In this document: piece by piece, positions 1-8,658 of the stretch
Position numbering within the stretch: the first letter of the stretch is position 1
Layout: the number at the start of each line of letters is the position of its first letter
From: Frigoribacterium faeni
GTDB lineage: Bacteria > Actinomycetota > Actinomycetes > Actinomycetales > Microbacteriaceae
Direction of reading: 5' to 3'
DNA length: 64,000 nt
NCBI RefSeq assembly: GCF_011761235.1
Contig: NZ_JAAOYW010000001.1
Location: 930,781-994,780, forward strand
Program-made: the position numbers and the translations under genes
The notes under the pieces: generated by a model
The model's input: only the letters and a program-made list of their open reading frames with translations
Database searches by the model: none
What the model was told of the DNA's origin: nothing

Positions 1-57
1 GTCCGGCCCCCGGCCCCGGCCCCGGCCCCGGCACCGACAGGCACCGGCACCGGCCCC
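1..57. repeat. GGCCCC/GGCACC hexamer low-complexity tract
   Basis: The window opens with about four GGCCCC units followed by GGCACC units. The composition resembles the (GGTGCC)n array at 40237-40332. It lies upstream of the YqaJ-like gene and could be the end of an upstream coding region or a simple repeat; no reading frame here can be supported. Confidence 0.6.
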
Positions 58-123
58 TTCACCGAGCCGACACGAGGAGGCGCCCTGTCGCGACCAGCCC
101 CGCTCACGAGGGACAATGGAGGC

Positions 124-834
124 ATGTCCGTCGTCCAGCCCATGCTCTCGCTCTGGGACGACGACGAGACCCCCGCCGCGCCTCCCGTGCCTCGCCGTCC
201 CGCGCACGAGCTGAGGGTGCTCGCCGACTCGACCGACCGCATCGCCTGGCTGCGGGCCCGCAGCCGCGGCATCACCGCCACCGACGTCGCCCGCCTCTCG
301 AGCCCCCGTGCCGTCCAGGCCGTCGTGCTCGACAAGATGTACGGCAACGGCTTCGGCGGCAACGCGTACACCGACCACGGCCGTGCCCGCGAGCCCGAGA
401 TCGCCCGCTGGGTGCTGTCCGAGCACCGCATCGCGCCCAGCTCGAAGCTGTTCCACGCCCACGAGCAGCAGCGCCACCTCGCGACCCCCGACGGCGTCGC
501 GGTCCGCGACGACGGCACCGTCGAGCTGTGCGAGATCAAGACCACGAAGAAGGCCTGGTCGAGCATCCCCCGCTCGTACCTGCGGCAGGTCTTCTGGCAG
601 CAGTACGTCCTCGGGGCCGAGCGCACCCTCGTCGTGTGGGAGCAGCACCTCGACTTCGTGCCGCTCGACGCCGTGCCGCAGTGCCGCTGGGTCGACCGTG
701 ACGACGACGAGATCCACCGCCTCGTGGGGCTCGCCGACACCGTCCTCGACACGCTCGCCCGCCAGGCCCCCGTCGATCCGTTCGCGCCCGGCGTGCGGGC
801 GTACGAGCCGCCGCCCTACGACCCGCTGCGCTGA
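124..834 (+). CDS. YqaJ-type (lambda exonuclease-like) nuclease
   Basis: 236 aa. The middle of the protein has the order expected of a PD-(D/E)XK nuclease of the YqaJ viral-recombinase family: a GRAREPEIARW helix, then ATPDGV carrying the metal-binding Asp, then the E-x-K signature in CEIKTTKK. The family degrades one strand of duplex DNA during recombination. No RecT-like annealing protein or other phage gene is adjacent, so it looks like a domesticated chromosomal copy. GACAAT at 112-117 sits 6 nt before the ATG, fitting a leaderless start. The 3' end overlaps the convergent Pr6Pr gene by 19 nt. The fold is well supported; the cellular role is inferred. Confidence 0.8.
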   Translation: MSVVQPMLSLWDDDETPAAPPVPRRPAHELRVLADSTDRIAWLRARSRGITATDVARLSSPRAVQAVVLDKMYGNGFGGNAYTDHGRAREPEIARWVLSEHRIAPSSKLFHAHEQQRHLATPDGVAVRDDGTVELCEIKTTKKAWSSIPRSYLRQVFWQQYVLGAERTLVVWEQHLDFVPLDAVPQCRWVDRDDDEIHRLVGLADTVLDTLARQAPVDPFAPGVRAYEPPPYDPLR

Positions 835-1490
835 CGCCCCGCGGCCGCCTGCGCGGGCTCCGGCACGTCGACCCGCAGCACCCGGAGGCGGCTGACCGCG
901 ATCGCCCCCGCGCCGAGCGCCGCGATCACGACGGCGATCACCACGCACCAGATCGCCGCCCCGCCCGCACCGAGGCGCTCGACGTCGAGGAACGGGTACG
1001 GCACGAACGACGAGCCCCGCAGCAGCACGACGACGAGCCAGACGAGCGGGTACACGAGCAGCACCCCGAGGCGCCTCCACGCGACGGGCCGTCGGTCGCC
1101 GACGACGACCCAGTCGAGCAGCGCGAACAGCGGGACCCACCGGTGCAGCACGTCGTTCGACCACGCGACGTTGAACGAGTTGGCGAGCGCCGCGTCGACG
1201 AGCAACGTGTTGTAGACGATGCCCGTCGTGACCATGTACGTCGCGGCGGCCGCGCGCAGCAGGACGCTCCACCCGGGAGCGGGCCGACGGCGCAGCAGGA
1301 ACACGGCGCCGACGACGAAGGCGACGGCGGCGACGAGGTTCGACTGGATCGTGAAGTAGCCGAAGAAGTTCGCGAACTGGTAGGTCGGGCTCTGCACGCT
1401 GCGCGCCAGCTGGGCCACGACGGCGACGACCACGGCGAGGGCCGCGAGCAGGCGCAGCACGGCGGGCACGACGGCGGGGACGGTTCTCAT
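816..1490 (-). CDS. Pr6Pr family membrane protein
   Basis: 224 aa, nearly all hydrophobic, with about six membrane segments. Family-like motifs include FANFFGYFTIQSNL, where an FT-Q-SNL pattern follows the first helix, and HRWVPLFALLDW. This matches the Pr6Pr/FAR-17a-like family, whose biochemical role is unknown. An in-frame ATG exists further upstream at 1562, but the ATG at 1490 is preferred. It begins the first hydrophobic helix and is preceded at 6 nt by TACGGT, a -10-like hexamer that suggests a leaderless transcript. It is divergent from the MDR oxidoreductase. Confidence 0.75.
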   Translation of the reverse strand: MRTVPAVVPAVLRLLAALAVVVAVVAQLARSVQSPTYQFANFFGYFTIQSNLVAAVAFVVGAVFLLRRRPAPGWSVLLRAAAATYMVTTGIVYNTLLVDAALANSFNVAWSNDVLHRWVPLFALLDWVVVGDRRPVAWRRLGVLLVYPLVWLVVVLLRGSSFVPYPFLDVERLGAGGAAIWCVVIAVVIAALGAGAIAVSRLRVLRVDVPEPAQAAAGRQRSGS

Positions 1491-1612
1491 GCCGACACCG
1501 TAGCGAGGTTTCGCCAGACGGTGACACCCGTGAAACACGTGCGAATCATCCGCTGTCGACACTGGGGGGACGGTCGTCCCTGACGGACGACGCGGACGGA
1601 CAGGGGAGCCCG

Positions 1613-2578
1613 ATGACGCACACGACGATGCGTGCCATGGTGATCGAGAAGACGGGCGGGCCGGAGGTGCTGGTCGCGGCCGACGTGCCGAGGCCGTGCC
1701 GGGTGGGCTCGGACGTGCTGGTGAAGGTGCACGCGGCCGGAGTCGCCCGCGTCGACGCCGAGGCCCGCGCCGGCCGTGCCGACAGCGGCGGCGTCCGCTC
1801 CTGGCCCGCCGTGCTCGGCCACGACTTCAGCGGCGTCGTGGTCGAGGCGCCGTACGCGGCGCACCCGCTGCGCCCGGGCGACGAGGTGTTCGGCATGGCC
1901 GCGTTCCCGCACACGAACGGCACCTACGCCGAGTACATCAGCGTCCCGGCCACGTCGGTGGCCCGCAAGCCGGCGTCGCTCTCGCACGTCGAGGCGGCCG
2001 GCGTGCCGCTCGCCGCCCTGACGGCGTGGGGCATGGTCGTCGAGGTGGCCAAGGTGCACGAGGGCCAACGCGTGCTCGTGCAGGCGGGCGCCGGCGGCGT
2101 GGGCCACTTCGCCGTCCAGCTCGCCTCGTACTTCGGGGCGCACGTCGTCGCGACGGGCTCGCAGCGCAACAGCGGCTGGCTGCGCGACCTGGGCGCCGAC
2201 GAGGTCGTCGACTACGGCTCGGCCGAGCTGGCGCGGTCCGTGCGCGACGTCGACGTCGTCATCGGCCTCGTGGACGACGACGACGTCGCCGAGCAGTCCC
2301 TGGCGGTCCTGCGACCGGGCGGGCTGGCCGTGCACGCGCCCACGCGGTCGTGGCGGACCTTCGCCGCGAAGGCCGAGGCGAGGGGCGTGCGCTCGACCGG
2401 CTTCGCGGTCTGCCCCGACGCCTCCACCCTCGGGGTCCTCTCGCGCCTGATCGAGTCGGGCGACCTGCGGGTGCACGTCGACGACATCTACGACCTCGCC
2501 GACGTCGCCGACGCGCACAGCCGGCTCGAGCAGAGCCACACCCGGGGCAAGCTCGTGCTGCGGGTCGCCGACGAGTGA
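1613..2578 (+). CDS. NADP-dependent zinc-free MDR oxidoreductase (quinone oxidoreductase-like)
   Basis: 321 aa, the usual size for zinc-independent medium-chain dehydrogenase/reductases. The N-terminal GroES-like domain begins with RAMVIEKTGGPEVL. The Rossmann domain carries the nucleotide-binding motif QAGAGGVGHFAVQLA at about residues 160-175. No structural-zinc cysteine cluster is visible, which places it with quinone oxidoreductases rather than alcohol dehydrogenases. It probably reduces quinones or enals with NADPH; the substrate cannot be read from sequence. An AGGGGAG ribosome binding site precedes the ATG. Confidence 0.85.
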   Translation: MTHTTMRAMVIEKTGGPEVLVAADVPRPCRVGSDVLVKVHAAGVARVDAEARAGRADSGGVRSWPAVLGHDFSGVVVEAPYAAHPLRPGDEVFGMAAFPHTNGTYAEYISVPATSVARKPASLSHVEAAGVPLAALTAWGMVVEVAKVHEGQRVLVQAGAGGVGHFAVQLASYFGAHVVATGSQRNSGWLRDLGADEVVDYGSAELARSVRDVDVVIGLVDDDDVAEQSLAVLRPGGLAVHAPTRSWRTFAAKAEARGVRSTGFAVCPDASTLGVLSRLIESGDLRVHVDDIYDLADVADAHSRLEQSHTRGKLVLRVADE

Positions 2579-2609
2579 CCCCCGCGGCCGGCCCGGTGCG
2601 GTCGCCGGG

Positions 2610-3155
2610 CTAGAGGGCGCGGGCGAGCACGAAGTCGTCGTGCGTCTCGGCGCCCACGGTGAAGCGCTTCGTGCCGACGCGCTCGAACCCGTGCTTGGCG
2701 TAGAACCCCTGGGCGCGGGCGTTGAGCTGGTTGACGCCGAGCCAGATCGAGGAGGCGCCGGTCGCCTCGGCCGTCGCCAGCGTGGCCTCCATGAGCACCC
2801 GCGCCGCACCCTGCCCGTGGGCGGCCGGCACGACGTAGAACTTGCTCAGCTCCACCGTGGGGCGGGCCTCGACGGCGGCGGCCACGTCGGCGTCCGCGGG
2901 CTCGCCCGTGACGAGCAGGGCGTACCCGAGCAGCGCGTCGTCGGACCCGGCCTCGTCGTCGACGAGCACGAGCACGTGCCGCGCCGGGTCGGCGAGGTGC
3001 TCGTCGAAGCGCGCCTCGCTCAGCACCGTGGTGACGAACCGCGCGATGTCGACCAGCGACGTGCCGGGCGGGCAGGCGAGGGGGAACGTCAGGGCGGCGA
3101 CGGAGGCGAGCGCCGGGGCGTCGGAGGCGGTGGCGGGGCGTGCGGTGACGGTCAC
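2610..3155 (-). CDS. GNAT family N-acetyltransferase
   Basis: 181 aa. It opens with TARPATASDAPAL, typical of a GNAT first strand, and has the acetyl-CoA loop region KFYVVPAAHGQGAARVLM followed by the C-terminal NARAQGFYAKHGFERVG motif. Acceptor unknown. The GTG at 3155 is chosen because CACGAT lies 6 nt upstream as a possible -10 for a leaderless message; an in-frame start at 3173 is the alternative. Positions 2745-2773 are identical to 63221-63249 in ribB. Confidence 0.85.
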   Translation of the reverse strand: MTVTARPATASDAPALASVAALTFPLACPPGTSLVDIARFVTTVLSEARFDEHLADPARHVLVLVDDEAGSDDALLGYALLVTGEPADADVAAAVEARPTVELSKFYVVPAAHGQGAARVLMEATLATAEATGASSIWLGVNQLNARAQGFYAKHGFERVGTKRFTVGAETHDDFVLARAL

Positions 3156-3186
3156 CTGCCCATCGTGCCGCACCGGGGACGACGAA

Positions 3187-3214
3187 GGCCGCCCCGCTCG
3201 AGAGCGGGACGGCC
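3187..3214 (-). terminator. Terminator of the rplK-rplA operon
   Basis: Inverted repeat with 13-nt arms (GGCCGCCCCGCTC and GAGCGGGACGGCC, one mismatch) about 30 nt past the rplA stop codon. There is no clear U-tract, as is common in high-GC actinobacteria. Confidence 0.65.
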
Positions 3215-3246
3215 TGTCGTGACGATCAGGTGATCGAGGCTGCTGC

Positions 3247-3936
3247 CTAGAAGACGTTGATGTCGAGGGGGATGCCGGGACCGAAGGTCGTCGACAGCGT
3301 GCCCTTGGTGATGTAGCGGCCCTTCGAGGAGGACGGCTTGAGGCGGACGACCTCGTCGAGGGCGGCGTCGAGGTTGGTGTTCAGCTGCTCTTCCGAGAAG
3401 CCAGCCTTGCCGATGACGAAGTGCACGTTGGCGTGCTTGTCGACGCGGAACTCGATCTTGCCGCCCTTGATGTCGTTGACGGCCTGCGCGACGTTCGGGG
3501 TCACGGTGCCGGTCTTCGGGTTGGGCATGAGGCCGCGGGGGCCGAGCACCTTTCCGAGACGGCCGACCTTGCCCATGAGCTCGGGGGTCGAGACGGCGGA
3601 GTCGAACGACGTGTAGCCGCCCGCGACCTTCTCGATGAGCTCGTCGCCGCCGACCTCGTCCGCACCGGCGGCGATGGCGGCCTCGGCCGCTGCGCCCGTG
3701 GCGAAGACGATGACGCGGGCGGTCTTGCCCGTGCCGTGCGGCAGGATGACGGTGCCGCGCACCATCTGGTCGGCCTTGCGGGGGTCGACGCCGAGCTTCA
3801 GCGCGACCTCGACGGTGGAGTCGAACTTCTTGGAGCCGGTCTCACGAGCGACGGCGACGGCCTCGCTGGTGCTGTAGAACTTGCCGGCCTCGATCTTCTC
3901 GGCGGCGGCGCGGTACGCCTTGGACTTCTGAGCCAT
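3247..3936 (-). CDS. rplA: 50S ribosomal protein L1
   Basis: 229 aa. Uninterrupted L1 sequence starting [15 protein letters not shown], with the conserved interdomain segment [15 protein letters not shown]1 forms the mobile stalk at the ribosomal E site and in other bacteria represses its own operon by binding the L11-L1 mRNA. A longer in-frame reading from 4023 is rejected: the ATG at 3936 begins the conserved protein and is preceded by AGAGG. It lies 100 nt behind rplK in the standard secE-nusG-rplK-rplA order. Confidence 0.98.
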   Translation of the reverse strand: MAQKSKAYRAAAEKIEAGKFYSTSEAVAVARETGSKKFDSTVEVALKLGVDPRKADQMVRGTVILPHGTGKTARVIVFATGAAAEAAIAAGADEVGGDELIEKVAGGYTSFDSAVSTPELMGKVGRLGKVLGPRGLMPNPKTGTVTPNVAQAVNDIKGGKIEFRVDKHANVHFVIGKAGFSEEQLNTNLDAALDEVVRLKPSSSKGRYITKGTLSTTFGPGIPLDINVF

Positions 3937-4036
3937 GTTGGACCTCTTCGTGCTGGGGACGTGGTAGCGAGCCTGGCCGGCTCTCCCACTGGTGTCTGGG
4001 GCGTGCAGGCGGGTCGCCTGCACGAGGGGGGTGCGA

Positions 4037-4468
4037 CTACGCGTCGACCGTGATGCCCATGGAGCGGGCGGTGCCGGCGATGATCTTCGCCGCGGCGTCG
4101 ATGTCGTTGGCGTTCAGGTCGGCCTGCTTGGTCGTGGCGATCTCGCGGACCTGGTCCATGGTGAGCTTGCCGACCTTGTCGGTGTGCGGGGTCGACGAGC
4201 CCTTGGCGACGCCGGCGGCCTTCTTGATGAGCTCGGCGGCGGGCGGGGTCTTGAGGACGAACGTGAACGAGCGGTCCTCGTAGACGGTGATCTCGACCGG
4301 CACGACGTTGCCGCGCTGCGACTCGGTGGCCGCGTTGTACGCCTTGCAGAACTCCATGATGTTCACGCCGTGCTGACCCAGGGCCGGGCCGATGGGCGGG
4401 GCGGGGTTCGCGGCGCCGGCGTTGATCTGAAGCTTGATCAGACCCGTGACCTTCTTTTTCGGTGCCAT
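4037..4468 (-). CDS. rplK: 50S ribosomal protein L11
   Basis: 143 aa, full length. The N-terminal domain has the conserved proline-rich segment [20 protein letters not shown], which is the thiostrepton-binding and GTPase-centre region. The C-terminal RNA-binding domain ends RSMGITVDA. It binds the GTPase-associated region of 23S rRNA. The ATG is preceded by AAGGAA. Co-transcribed with nusG upstream and rplA downstream. Confidence 0.98.
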   Translation of the reverse strand: MAPKKKVTGLIKLQINAGAANPAPPIGPALGQHGVNIMEFCKAYNAATESQRGNVVPVEITVYEDRSFTFVLKTPPAAELIKKAAGVAKGSSTPHTDKVGKLTMDQVREIATTKQADLNANDIDAAAKIIAGTARSMGITVDA

Positions 4469-4567
4469 TGTTCTTTTCCTTCTCGTGGGGTTCGAGCCGG
4501 CCGCGGTCGCGGTCCGCTCTCCCGGTGGTCCGCGGTGCGGACTCCGGTGATCTGGGGGAGCTCCGGG

Positions 4568-5668
4568 CTAGAGCTTGGTGACCTGGTCGAAGCTGAGCTC
4601 GACCGGGGTCTCGCGCTCGAAGAGGGAGACGAGCACCGTGAGCTTGCCGCTCTCGGGCTTGATCTCGTTGATCGTACCGGGAAGACCGGCGAACGAGCCC
4701 TCCTTGATGGTGATCGTCTCGCCGATCTCGAAGTCGACCTCGGCCGGGATGACCCGTTGGGCCTGCTTGCCGCCCTTGGCCGAGCCCTTGGCGGCCGGGG
4801 CCGCCTCCTGCACCTGGACGAGGCTCTTCAGCATCTGGAAGGCCTCCTCGAAGCGGAGGGGCGTCGGGTTGTGGGCGTTGCCCACGAAGCCCGTGACGCC
4901 GGGCGTGTGGCGCACGACCGACCAGCTGTCCTCGTTGAGGTCCATGCGGACGAGCACGTAGCCGGGGATCCGCACGCGGGTGACCAGCTTGCGCTGCCCG
5001 TTCTTGATCTCGACGACGTCCTCCATCGGGACCTCGACCTGGTAGATGTAGTCCTCCATGGTCATGGAGACCATGCGGTTCTCGATGTTCTGCTTCACGC
5101 GGCGCTCGAAGCCCGCGTAGCTGTGGATGACGTACCACTTGCCCGGCTTGCCGCGCAGGTCGTAGCGGAACGCCTCGTAGGGGTCGACCTCGTCGGCCTC
5201 GGCCTCGTCGTCGGCCTGCTCGGTGACCACGTCGAGGTCGACACCGTCCTGGGCGACCTCGGCGTCGGCGTCCTGGACGGACTGCTCGGCCTCGGCGATG
5301 ACCGCGTCGGCGCCGGCGGCGTCGCCCTCGTCGGCGAGCTGCTCGGCCTCGGAGTCGGCCTCGTCGTCGGTCGCCTCGACGGCGGCCTCGGCCTCGGCGG
5401 CGTCGTCGATGTCGAGCGCGTCGTCGACGACGGCGTCGGCCTCGGGGTCGCTGGCCTCGGCCAGCGTGTCGAGCAGGCCGTCGATGTCGTCGGTGTCGGT
5501 GGTGCCCTCGTCGCCCTCGTCGACGACGGTGATCGCGGCCTCCTCGGCGGAGCCCTGGTCGCCGTCGGCGTCGACGTCCATCAGGTCGCCCTCCTGGGTC
5601 TCGGCGACCTCGGAGGACTGCTCGGCGGCGGGGGCGAGATCGATGTCGTCGCGCTCGTTGTCAGGCAC
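4568..5668 (-). CDS. nusG: Transcription termination/antitermination protein NusG with long acidic extension
   Basis: 366 aa, about twice the length of a typical NusG. Residues 1 to about 175 are a low-complexity Asp/Glu/Ala tract. The NGN domain starts near residue 177 (KWYVIHSYAGFERRVKQ) and the KOW domain near residue 310 (GETITIKEGSFAGLPG). NusG couples RNA polymerase to Rho or ribosomes. Acidic N-terminal extensions occur in other actinobacterial NusG proteins, so it is probably genuine rather than a mis-called start. It starts at GTG, and lies between secE and rplK. Confidence 0.95.
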   Translation of the reverse strand: MPDNERDDIDLAPAAEQSSEVAETQEGDLMDVDADGDQGSAEEAAITVVDEGDEGTTDTDDIDGLLDTLAEASDPEADAVVDDALDIDDAAEAEAAVEATDDEADSEAEQLADEGDAAGADAVIAEAEQSVQDADAEVAQDGVDLDVVTEQADDEAEADEVDPYEAFRYDLRGKPGKWYVIHSYAGFERRVKQNIENRMVSMTMEDYIYQVEVPMEDVVEIKNGQRKLVTRVRIPGYVLVRMDLNEDSWSVVRHTPGVTGFVGNAHNPTPLRFEEAFQMLKSLVQVQEAAPAAKGSAKGGKQAQRVIPAEVDFEIGETITIKEGSFAGLPGTINEIKPESGKLTVLVSLFERETPVELSFDQVTKL

Positions 5669-5791
5669 TGGGGTTCTTCTTCCGTTGAGAGGCTCTGGGA
5701 GCTCAGGGGGTCTGGCCGTCCGCAGGGGCGGAGGGACGACCGCAGAGGATCGTGGGGCGGCGCGGACGAGACGGCCCGGCGCCGCGGCGGG

Positions 5792-6073
5792 TCAGCTGCC
5801 GGTGGGGCCGTTGCCGAAGACGTAGCCGACGACGAGGCCGAACAGCGAGTCGAGGCCGGTGACCAGCGCCATCATGATGACGACGAAGACGAGCACGACG
5901 CCCGTGTAGCTCAGCAGCTCTTTGCGGGTCGGGGTGACGACCTTCTTGAGCTCGGCGATCACCTGGCGGATGAACAGCGCGATGCGGGCGAAGGGGCTTC
6001 GACGCGCTGCGCTGTCGGCCTTCGCCTTGTCGACGACGTCCTCACTGGGGACGTCGAGGTCTTTTCTCGCCAC
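5792..6073 (-). CDS. secE: Preprotein translocase subunit SecE
   Basis: 93 aa. It has an N-terminal cytoplasmic stretch, the conserved amphipathic helix and hinge RQVIAELKKVVTPTRKEL, then one membrane segment (TGVVLVFVVIMMALVTGLD). This single-span form is standard outside the gammaproteobacteria. It clamps SecY in the translocon. GTG start with GGAAGG upstream. First gene of the secE-nusG-rplK-rplA group, downstream of tRNA-Trp. Confidence 0.97.
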   Translation of the reverse strand: MARKDLDVPSEDVVDKAKADSAARRSPFARIALFIRQVIAELKKVVTPTRKELLSYTGVVLVFVVIMMALVTGLDSLFGLVVGYVFGNGPTGS

Positions 6074-6173
6074 TGTCGTACTACCTTCCGAGGTCGACCC
6101 GAGGGCCAGTGTCCGTGATCCGGGCCGCCCCGCTGGTCTCTGGTGGACCAGTCGGGACGCCCCGGCCGGGCTG

Positions 6174-6246
6174 CAGGGCGGACAGGACTCGAACCTGCAA
6201 CCTGCGGTTTTGGAGACCGCTGCTCTACCAATTGAGCCACCGCCCT
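6174..6246 (-). tRNA. tRNA-Trp (CCA)
   Basis: 73 nt. The seven-base acceptor arms AGGGCGG and CCGCCCT pair perfectly. The anticodon loop CTCCAAA gives anticodon CCA, and the T arm contains TTCGAGT. The 3' CCA tail is not encoded. A tRNA-Trp gene ahead of secE-nusG is a conserved actinobacterial arrangement. Confidence 0.97.
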
Positions 6247-6331
6247 ATGGGACCTGGGGCCCCGGGCCGGACGACGTGCCGTGCACGCCCTGGGGCGCAC
6301 GCCGGCTCCGCGGTGTCCGACCGCCTCGACA

Positions 6332-6360
6332 AGTGTAGGTGAGGGCCCGCGGTGTTGCAA
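6332..6360 (-). promoter_or_regulatory. Probable promoter of tRNA-Trp
   Basis: On the minus strand TTGCAA and TACACT are separated by 17 nt, about 85 nt upstream of the mature tRNA 5' end. Each box matches the SigA consensus at 4 of 6 positions. Confidence 0.5.
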
Positions 6361-6439
6361 AGCCGGGACGCGTCCGGGCACCCCGCCGGGCCGTCGTGCA
6401 CCCTGTCGGGCAGGGAGGCCGCCGGATAGGCTGACCGGC

Positions 6440-7642
6440 GTGACCCAGCCTGCCCGCCGCCTCTCGTCCCGCATCGCCTCCATCGCCGAGTCGGCCACCC
6501 TCAAGGTGGACGCCAAGGCCAAGTCGCTCCTGGCCCAGGGCCGGCCGATCATCAGCTACGGCCCGGGCGAGCCCGACTTCCCGACCCCCGACCACATCGT
6601 CGAGGCGGCCGTCGCGGCGGCGCGCGACCCGCGCAACCACCGCTACTCGGCCGGCGCCGGCCTGCCCGAGCTGCGCGAGGCGATCGCCGAGAAGACCCTG
6701 CGCGACAGCGGCACCGAGGTGCGGCCGGCCCAGGTCGTCGTCACCAACGGCGGCAAGCAGGCGGTCTACCAGGCGTTCCAGGCGCTGCTCGACCCGGGTG
6801 ACGAGGTCCTGCTGCCCGCCCCGTACTGGACGACCTACCCCGAGGCGATCTCGCTCGCGGGCGGCGTCTCCGTCGAGGTCTTCGCCGGCGCCGACCAGGG
6901 CTACAAGGTCACGGTCGAGCAGCTCGAGGCCGCCCGCACGCCCCGCACGAAGGTGCTGCTGTTCTGCTCGCCCTCGAACCCGACGGGCGCCGTCTACTCC
7001 CCCGACGAGGTCGAGGCCATCGGCCGCTGGGCGCTCGAGACCGGCACCTGGGTCATCAGCGACGAGATCTACCAGAGCCTCGTCTACGACGGCGTCCGCG
7101 CGGTGTCGATCACCGAGGCCGTGCCCGAGCTGGCCGACCAGACGATCCTCGTCAACGGCGTCGCGAAGACCTACGCGATGACCGGCTGGCGCGTGGGCTG
7201 GATGGTGGGCCCGGCCGATGTCGTCGCCGGCGCCTCCAACCTGCAGTCGCACCTCACGTCGAACGTGTCCAACGTCTCGCAGCGCGCGGCGCTGGCGGCC
7301 CTCACCGGCCCGCAGGACGAGGTCGAGTCGATGCGCCGGGCCTTCGACGCCCGCCGCACCCGCATCGTGGCCGAGCTGAACGCCATCGACGGCGTGGTCG
7401 CCCCGACCCCCGAGGGCGCCTTCTACGTCTACCCCGACGTCAGCGGCCTGCTCGGCCGCGAGTGGGGCGGCGTGACGCCGACGACCTCGCTCGAGCTCGC
7501 CGACCTCGTGCTCGAGCAGGCCGACGTCGCCACCGTGCCCGGCGAGGCCTTCGGCCCGAGCGGCTACCTGCGCCTGTCGTACGCCCTCGGCGACGACCAG
7601 CTGCTCGAGGGCGTGCAGCGCCTCCAGCGCCTCTTCTCGTAG
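6440..7642 (+). CDS. PLP-dependent aminotransferase (aspartate aminotransferase family)
   Basis: 400 aa class I/II aminotransferase. Visible signatures are [14 protein letters not shown] near the N-terminus, [15 protein letters not shown] at mid-protein, the [11 protein letters not shown] strand, and the PLP-Schiff-base lysine in [16 protein letters not shown]. It probably interconverts aspartate and oxaloacetate. The GTG at 6440 is chosen over an upstream start at 6281 because homologous sequence begins here and TAGGCT (6427-6432) lies 7 nt ahead. An 11-bp hairpin follows the stop. Confidence 0.92.
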   Translation: MTQPARRLSSRIASIAESATLKVDAKAKSLLAQGRPIISYGPGEPDFPTPDHIVEAAVAAARDPRNHRYSAGAGLPELREAIAEKTLRDSGTEVRPAQVVVTNGGKQAVYQAFQALLDPGDEVLLPAPYWTTYPEAISLAGGVSVEVFAGADQGYKVTVEQLEAARTPRTKVLLFCSPSNPTGAVYSPDEVEAIGRWALETGTWVISDEIYQSLVYDGVRAVSITEAVPELADQTILVNGVAKTYAMTGWRVGWMVGPADVVAGASNLQSHLTSNVSNVSQRAALAALTGPQDEVESMRRAFDARRTRIVAELNAIDGVVAPTPEGAFYVYPDVSGLLGREWGGVTPTTSLELADLVLEQADVATVPGEAFGPSGYLRLSYALGDDQLLEGVQRLQRLFS

Positions 7643-7648
7643 GAGGCG

Positions 7649-7675
7649 CGGGCCGGGTCCCGCAGACCCGGCCCG
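7649..7675 (+). terminator. Terminator after the aminotransferase gene
   Basis: Perfect 11-bp inverted repeat (CGGGCCGGGTC and its complement) around a 5-nt loop, starting a few bases past the stop codon; no U-tract. Confidence 0.65.
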
Positions 7676-7809
7676 GCCCACGGCCCCACGGCCTGCTCCC
7701 CCCTCCGTGTTCCCCCGACGGGGTCCACCGACGGGGTCCACCGATCGGGGGATGCCGGGTCGACCGGTCCACGGTGCCGCGCCCGCGCCTCCTGCCCGAG
7801 GCTCGGAGC

Positions 7810-8658
7810 ATGACCCCACCACCCGTCGTGCGCGTGCGCGACCTCACGAAGCAGTACGGACGGACGACCGTCCTGCACGGCGTCTCGTTCGACCTCGAGC
7901 CGGGCGAGACCCTCGGCCTGCTCGGGCCGAACGGCGCCGGCAAGTCGACGACCGTCGAGATCCTCGAGGGGCACCGCGACCGCTCGGGCGGCGAGGCGAG
8001 CGTGCTCGGCGCCGACCCCCGCGACGCGGGGCGCGACTGGCGGGCGCGCCTCGGCATCGTGCTGCAGACCTCGGCCGAGCAGGGCACGTCGACCGTGCGA
8101 GAGCAGGTCGCCCACGTCGCAGCCCTCTACCCGCGACCCCGCGACGTCGACGAGGTCGTCGCCGCCGTCGGCCTCGAGGCGCAGGCCGGCACCCGCGTGC
8201 GCGCCCTCTCGGGCGGCCAGCGCCGCCGGGTGGACGTCGCCCTCGGCATCGTCGGCCGCCCCGAGCTGTTGTTCCTCGACGAGCCGACGACCGGCTTCGA
8301 CCCCGAGGCGCGGCGCGCGTTCTGGCAGCTGATCCGGTCGCTCTCCGACGACGGCACGAGCATCCTGCTCACCACCCACTACCTCGACGAGGCCGCGCAC
8401 CTCAGCGACCGGGTGGCCGTGATCACCGAGGGCCGGGTCGTCGCCGAGGGCCGTCCCGACGAGATCGGCAGCGTCGAGGCCCGCACGCCGCGGGTGCGGT
8501 GGTCGGACGACCGCGGCCGACACGACGAGCGCACGGCCGACCCGGGCGGCCTCGTGGCGCGCCTGCACGGCGCGGGCTCCGAGCTGCGCGACCTGGAGGT
8601 GGTGCGCCCCTCGCTCGAGGACGTCTACCTCGAGCTCGTCGCCGGGGCGGCGTCGTGA
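7810..8658 (+). CDS. ABC transporter ATP-binding protein (ABC-2 type exporter)
   Basis: 282 aa. Walker A GPNGAGKST, signature LSGGQRRRVDVALG, Walker B ELLFLDEPTTGFDP and switch LLTTHYLDEA are all intact. A C-terminal extension of about 70 residues is typical of DrrA/CcmA-like drug and lipid exporters. It energises the membrane partner encoded next, whose GTG overlaps its stop by 4 nt. The adjacent two-component pair suggests regulation by an envelope or drug signal, which is inference. Confidence 0.93.
   Translation: MTPPPVVRVRDLTKQYGRTTVLHGVSFDLEPGETLGLLGPNGAGKSTTVEILEGHRDRSGGEASVLGADPRDAGRDWRARLGIVLQTSAEQGTSTVREQVAHVAALYPRPRDVDEVVAAVGLEAQAGTRVRALSGGQRRRVDVALGIVGRPELLFLDEPTTGFDPEARRAFWQLIRSLSDDGTSILLTTHYLDEAAHLSDRVAVITEGRVVAEGRPDEIGSVEARTPRVRWSDDRGRHDERTADPGGLVARLHGAGSELRDLEVVRPSLEDVYLELVAGAAS

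Noticed and set aside
124-834. Prophage remnant suggested by the YqaJ-like nuclease
   Set aside because: No integrase, annealing protein, structural gene or attachment repeat is nearby.
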